Shown here piece by piece: positions 61,124 to 64,000 of a DNA stretch of 64,000 bases. Position 1 is the stretch's first letter, and each line of letters opens with the position of its first letter. The position numbers and the translations under genes are program-made. The stretch is from an uncultured Bacteroidales bacterium. Its GTDB lineage: Bacteria; Bacteroidota; Bacteroidia; Bacteroidales; Muribaculaceae. The DNA lies in contig UQMZ01000011.1 of assembly GCA_900542185.1 (NCBI GenBank), positions 20,654 through 84,653 on the forward strand, written 5' to 3'. Under the pieces are notes generated by a model. It was not told the DNA's origin. It searched no databases and was given only the letters and a program-made list of their open reading frames with translations.

Positions 61124-62035
61124 TTACAGCGGAAGGAGGAATTTGCGGATCATCATGACTGGATGGTAGGATTCCTTGCTGCGGCGCAGGGATTCGTTGC
61201 CGGCGTCGTCCTCGCGGTTGACATATCTTGCGCCGCGCAGTGCTGCTTCCTGGGCCATGGCCGATGACAGCATCTGGTATATGCCGCGGTATTCGATGTT
61301 GCCCTTCTCCACATGGGCGAAGAACATGTCGCCTATAACCTCTCCATAAGCGAACCCGATCAGTTCGCCGTCCATACGAACGGTGATGCCGAACAGATTG
61401 TTTCGGCCCAGCAGAGGCAACATGTCGATGCAATGTTCGTTTTCGTAACGGAACTGAGGGCTGTCCTCATGCATTTTGCCGAACGATTGGGCGAATATGC
61501 ATATATCCGCAAGATCACCGGCCGTGATGGGACGTATCTCGGCTTCGGGGTAATGGTTGCGGAAGAAGTTGAGATGATTGCGCTTCTTCTCCATCTTGCG
61601 TCCTTCGAAATGAGTGAACTGGCGTATGTCATAGCAATAGTCGTCCCAATGGGGCATACGTATGGCGGAGGCAGGTATGTCGGCTTCAAGAGTTGAATCG
61701 AGCCAATCGGAACAGTAATCCACTACTGTCGCTTCATGATCACCCGCATCGTCCCTTATTATCCGCATGATGAGGTCGGGATCCATCGGCCCGGATGGCA
61801 TATAATATATCAACAGGCCTGTGATCGGGTCCAGTCCGCGTATAAACAATGTATCATCGATCATTGCGATATGGTAATCGTAATAATCGCGCCACATTAA
61901 CAGCCCGGTAAGCGAATAGTCGCAACTTGGCGACGGGTTGAGTGCGAAACACCTGGATATCTCTTCGATATCTTCAATATCCACGGGGCGGAACAAAGTA
62001 TCCACCTCCGGCGTGCCAAACAGTAGAGTGTTCAT
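61124..62035 (-). CDS. DUF2156 (GNAT-like) protein
   Basis: A 303-residue cytoplasmic protein from the ATG at 62035 (a GTG six codons upstream is possible). It matches DUF2156, the acyltransferase-like domain also found at the end of phosphatidylglycerol lysyltransferases: SPSCDYSLTGLLMWRDYYD, KRNHLNFFRNHYPEAEIRPI, GELIGFAYGEVIGDMFFAHVEKG (shown as ELIGFAYGE and MFFAHVEKG) and the ending YVNREDDAGNESLRRSKESY. Soluble and common in Bacteroidales; substrate unknown. It converges with the MACPF operon, 30 bp apart, with no clear terminator between. Confidence 0.85.
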   Translation of the reverse strand: MNTLLFGTPEVDTLFRPVDIEDIEEISRCFALNPSPSCDYSLTGLLMWRDYYDYHIAMIDDTLFIRGLDPITGLLIYYMPSGPMDPDLIMRIIRDDAGDHEATVVDYCSDWLDSTLEADIPASAIRMPHWDDYCYDIRQFTHFEGRKMEKKRNHLNFFRNHYPEAEIRPITAGDLADICIFAQSFGKMHEDSPQFRYENEHCIDMLPLLGRNNLFGITVRMDGELIGFAYGEVIGDMFFAHVEKGNIEYRGIYQMLSSAMAQEAALRGARYVNREDDAGNESLRRSKESYHPVMMIRKFLLPL

Positions 62036-62079
62036 AGTAAATCGTAATAACACTACAACGCGTCAAGACGATGCAATGT

Positions 62080-63324
62080 TTATCGGGTCGTCAACATCAT
62101 CAGTCGTGTGCCGTCGTGAGTAGTAGTGGCATAAAACGTCCGGTCTTCACCTTCCATAAGCCGGTATTTCTTTCGGAGCTCGGATGCACTGACAGGGAAG
62201 CATGAGGATACGACACGACAGCGGCTTCCCTTCAGAGCTTTAAGCTCCCTGCCAGAAACCAGAGCATTTATTGTGGATATACGTCCCGGAAAATCCATGT
62301 AAAGTGTGTCCGAGACAAAGAGACCGGAATCTTTGGCCAGGGATTTCATACCGGGGTATCGATCGCATATCTGTAGCGCGCATTGCAGTTTGCGCATGGC
62401 GGCTCCGGCCTCATAGAAACACATGCCTGTAACGACATGTTCCGGAGTGGCGTAGTTTATCCTGGCCTCAACCGCGTCGGTGCAGGTGAACCTGTACCGG
62501 ATCGCCGGTGTGCCGGCGGGGAAAGAGTTGGGACTGTCGGCCAGATCGATTACATGGATAAGAGGGCTGGATTGATTTGACTGCACATCGCCTTCGGGCC
62601 CGGTACCGAAAGGAAGAGAATGGATTCCGAGATGGATCAGCACCTCCTTCACTTCGTTTTTGAAGGATAGGATGAAGATTGAGCGTACGTGGCGGAAATC
62701 GCGGAGAGTCTGAGTTACATCGAGAAGAGGCGATGCCTTGATCAGCACATGGTCGGCGTGGGCTAATAGGAGATCCTGGTGCGTAATGACATCGGGCAAT
62801 GAGTCCCGAAGAAGGAAGCAGCGGTTATTTCCACTGTCGCGTCGGGCCGGATCAACGAAAATCCAGTCGTAATGTTCGTGGCTCTGCTGAAGATGAAGCA
62901 CGGAATCGCCTTCCACAACCGACATGTTATTGACATCGAGAATGCCGGCATTGTGTCTTAACGCCCGCACCCGTTCGTGCTCAAGCTCGTATGCCGTCAC
63001 TGTGTTTCCGTTAAGTGCTATGGTCATTGCATCTATGCCGAGTCCGGCTGTCATGTCCAGTACGCGTCTGTCGTGTCCTATAAGCTGCGCGTGGAACTGC
63101 GCCACATTCTGATTGGTGGCTTGCTCGGCGGACATAGACGTTCCGAACATGAAGCCGGGATTCTTCAGGAACCATGTCAGCTTATTTGACGTTTTACGAC
63201 GCATTTCGATCTGCATGCACGCATCCTCCACGCTGAAAGGCATCGCTTTGCAGTGATACTGCAACCGCAGCGCATTCACGTCCGAATGCGCATGATTCAT
63301 TATAAACTGCTGTATTTCATCCAT
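62080..63324 (-). CDS. SAM methyltransferase with C-terminal THUMP-like domain
   Basis: A 414-residue class I methyltransferase. The SAM site is DRRVLDMTAGLGIDAMTIA with the acidic ribose-binding YELE, and a catalytic-type line is WIFVDPARRDSGNNRCF. The N-terminal helical part (FIMNHAHSDVNALRLQYH) and the C-terminal THUMP-like domain (KLQCALQICDRYPGMKSLAK, VVSSCFPVSASELRKKYRL) fit a Bacteroidetes-wide family thought to act on RNA. The substrate is not known. It is transcribed just ahead of the DUF2156 gene. Confidence 0.85.
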   Translation of the reverse strand: MDEIQQFIMNHAHSDVNALRLQYHCKAMPFSVEDACMQIEMRRKTSNKLTWFLKNPGFMFGTSMSAEQATNQNVAQFHAQLIGHDRRVLDMTAGLGIDAMTIALNGNTVTAYELEHERVRALRHNAGILDVNNMSVVEGDSVLHLQQSHEHYDWIFVDPARRDSGNNRCFLLRDSLPDVITHQDLLLAHADHVLIKASPLLDVTQTLRDFRHVRSIFILSFKNEVKEVLIHLGIHSLPFGTGPEGDVQSNQSSPLIHVIDLADSPNSFPAGTPAIRYRFTCTDAVEARINYATPEHVVTGMCFYEAGAAMRKLQCALQICDRYPGMKSLAKDSGLFVSDTLYMDFPGRISTINALVSGRELKALKGSRCRVVSSCFPVSASELRKKYRLMEGEDRTFYATTTHDGTRLMMLTTR

Positions 63325-63381
63325 TACTCAAAGCCCTGGGCCGATAATCGATACAAATTTAACATATTTCCCTTAAACTGC

Positions 63382-63408
63382 AAAAGAGCATCATGGCGAT
63401 GCTCTTTT
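63382..63408. terminator. Bidirectional terminator after the sigma-factor gene
   Basis: aaaagagcat / atgctctttt form a perfect 10-bp stem with a 7-base loop and A/T runs on both sides. On the minus strand it lies 77 bp beyond the sigma-factor stop. Confidence 0.85.
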
Positions 63409-63484
63409 GGGGTTCCCGTCCGGAGACAGGTATGGTAAACATTTAAAACTCGACTTATCGGAGGTTTATGAGGGAGTAAGATTA

Positions 63485-63970
63485 TTATCTGTAATCCTTC
63501 AGTTCCTCGCGCAATTTCTTGCGTGCTGCGAAGATACGGCTTTTGACCGTGCCCAAAGGCAGATTCATCTTTGCTGCGATTTCGTTATACTTGTATCCGG
63601 CTACATACATGTTGAAGGGGATACGGTAATCGTCGGAGAATGAATTGAGAGCTACGGATATTTCCTTGACGGCGTAGCTTCCTTCGGGCGTGTTGATGCC
63701 CGAGTCCTGGCTTATGTTCAGGTGATATAGGTCTTCGGTCTGGTCAATCACCGTGGCCTTGCGTACGGTCTGGCGGTAATTGTTGATGAAGATGTTGCGC
63801 ATTATGGTGAAGATCCACCCCTTGAAGTTGACGTTGTCGACATACTTGTCCTGATTGTCAAGGGCTTTAAGCGTAGTGTCCTGTAGCAGATCTTCAGCCT
63901 GCTGGCGGTTAGTGGTGAGCTGATATGCGAAATTCAGCAAATTGCGGCACAAGCCGAAATCCCGGTGCAT
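63485..63970 (-). CDS. ECF-type RNA polymerase sigma factor
   Basis: A sigma-70-family factor of the ECF class, at least 161 residues. Region 2 shows NLLNFAYQLTTNRQQAEDLLQDT and FKGWIFTIMRNIFINNYRQ (core binding and -10 recognition). Region 4 ends with YKYNEIAAKMNLPLGTVKSR and IFAARKKLREELKDYR (the -35 helix-turn-helix). A common housekeeping-like Bacteroidetes ECF group has the same DLYHLN and TPEGSY lines. The frame stays open to the window edge (64000), so the true start may be a few codons beyond the ATG at 63970. No anti-sigma gene is visible downstream. Confidence 0.9.
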   Translation of the reverse strand: MHRDFGLCRNLLNFAYQLTTNRQQAEDLLQDTTLKALDNQDKYVDNVNFKGWIFTIMRNIFINNYRQTVRKATVIDQTEDLYHLNISQDSGINTPEGSYAVKEISVALNSFSDDYRIPFNMYVAGYKYNEIAAKMNLPLGTVKSRIFAARKKLREELKDYR

Positions 63971-64000
63971 GGATTTAGGGAAAAGTGTTAAATTTGCGTC

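Noticed and set aside
1..64000. CRISPR arrays, tRNA, rRNA or prophage genes
   Set aside because: No regularly spaced repeats, cloverleaf-like tRNA sequences, rRNA text, integrase or phage structural genes were recognised on reading; a covariance-model scan was not possible.

Overview
The window looks like a chromosomal piece of a gut Bacteroidales bacterium, most likely Muribaculaceae (family level is inference). Reasons: two SusC/SusD polysaccharide-utilisation loci, a fused FeoA-FeoB, serine palmitoyltransferase for sphingolipids, a type IX secretion (T9SS) type B sorting domain, BACON and MACPF lipoproteins, a membrane-bound TPR-AraC regulator, and promoters of the Bacteroidetes form (TAnnTTTG at -7). 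No rRNA, tRNA, CRISPR array or intact transposase was seen.

Layout. 1-6752: 3' part of a polysaccharide locus (SusC end, SusD, a six-hairpin-glycosidase-like protein, a GH3 beta-glucosidase). 6700-7033: a 334-bp element bounded by perfect 34-bp inverted repeats, with two long hairpins and a promoter-like box, placed just before the next susC. 7141-20295: second locus (SusC with STN domain, SusD, four-repeat SusE/F lipoprotein, clan GH-D alpha-glycosidase, two-repeat SusE/F-like secreted protein, SGNH acetylesterase, GH97 alpha-glucosidase), probably for an alpha-glucan or alpha-linked glycan. 20371-21389: a 77-bp palindrome and a zeta-toxin-like kinase with its small partner. 21687-39594: mostly core genes: ABM monooxygenase, DnaK, an Spt-Tgt-LptF/G-like operon, a T9SS cargo/LysM/beta-barrel operon, sugar transferase, DUF1599, DoxX/MauE-like protein, thioredoxin, a zinc-ribbon membrane protein, a Cys-rich Spy-like protein, RlmH, DUF3108 and SodB. 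39706-43438: thiG-thiC-thiH. 43582-49371: a decayed gene, TPR-AraC regulator, FeoAB and a GT2 glycosyltransferase.

49648-61093 is the most unusual part: a seven-gene operon of predicted lipoproteins. It encodes two paralogous BACON-MACPF proteins, two further MACPF proteins with a shared beta-rich tail, an unrecognised lipoprotein, a BMP/PnrA-like binding protein with no transporter, and a fusion of a type 1 periplasmic-binding domain to a legumain-like (peptidase C13) protease. Pore-forming-type proteins, ligand-binding domains and a caspase-clan protease in one transcript suggest a surface system in which ligand sensing controls proteolysis, possibly of the pore formers. The promoter has two perfect 14-bp direct repeats 22 bp apart upstream and a hairpin at the likely transcript start.

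61124-64000: a DUF2156 protein, a THUMP-like-domain methyltransferase and an ECF sigma factor at the window edge.
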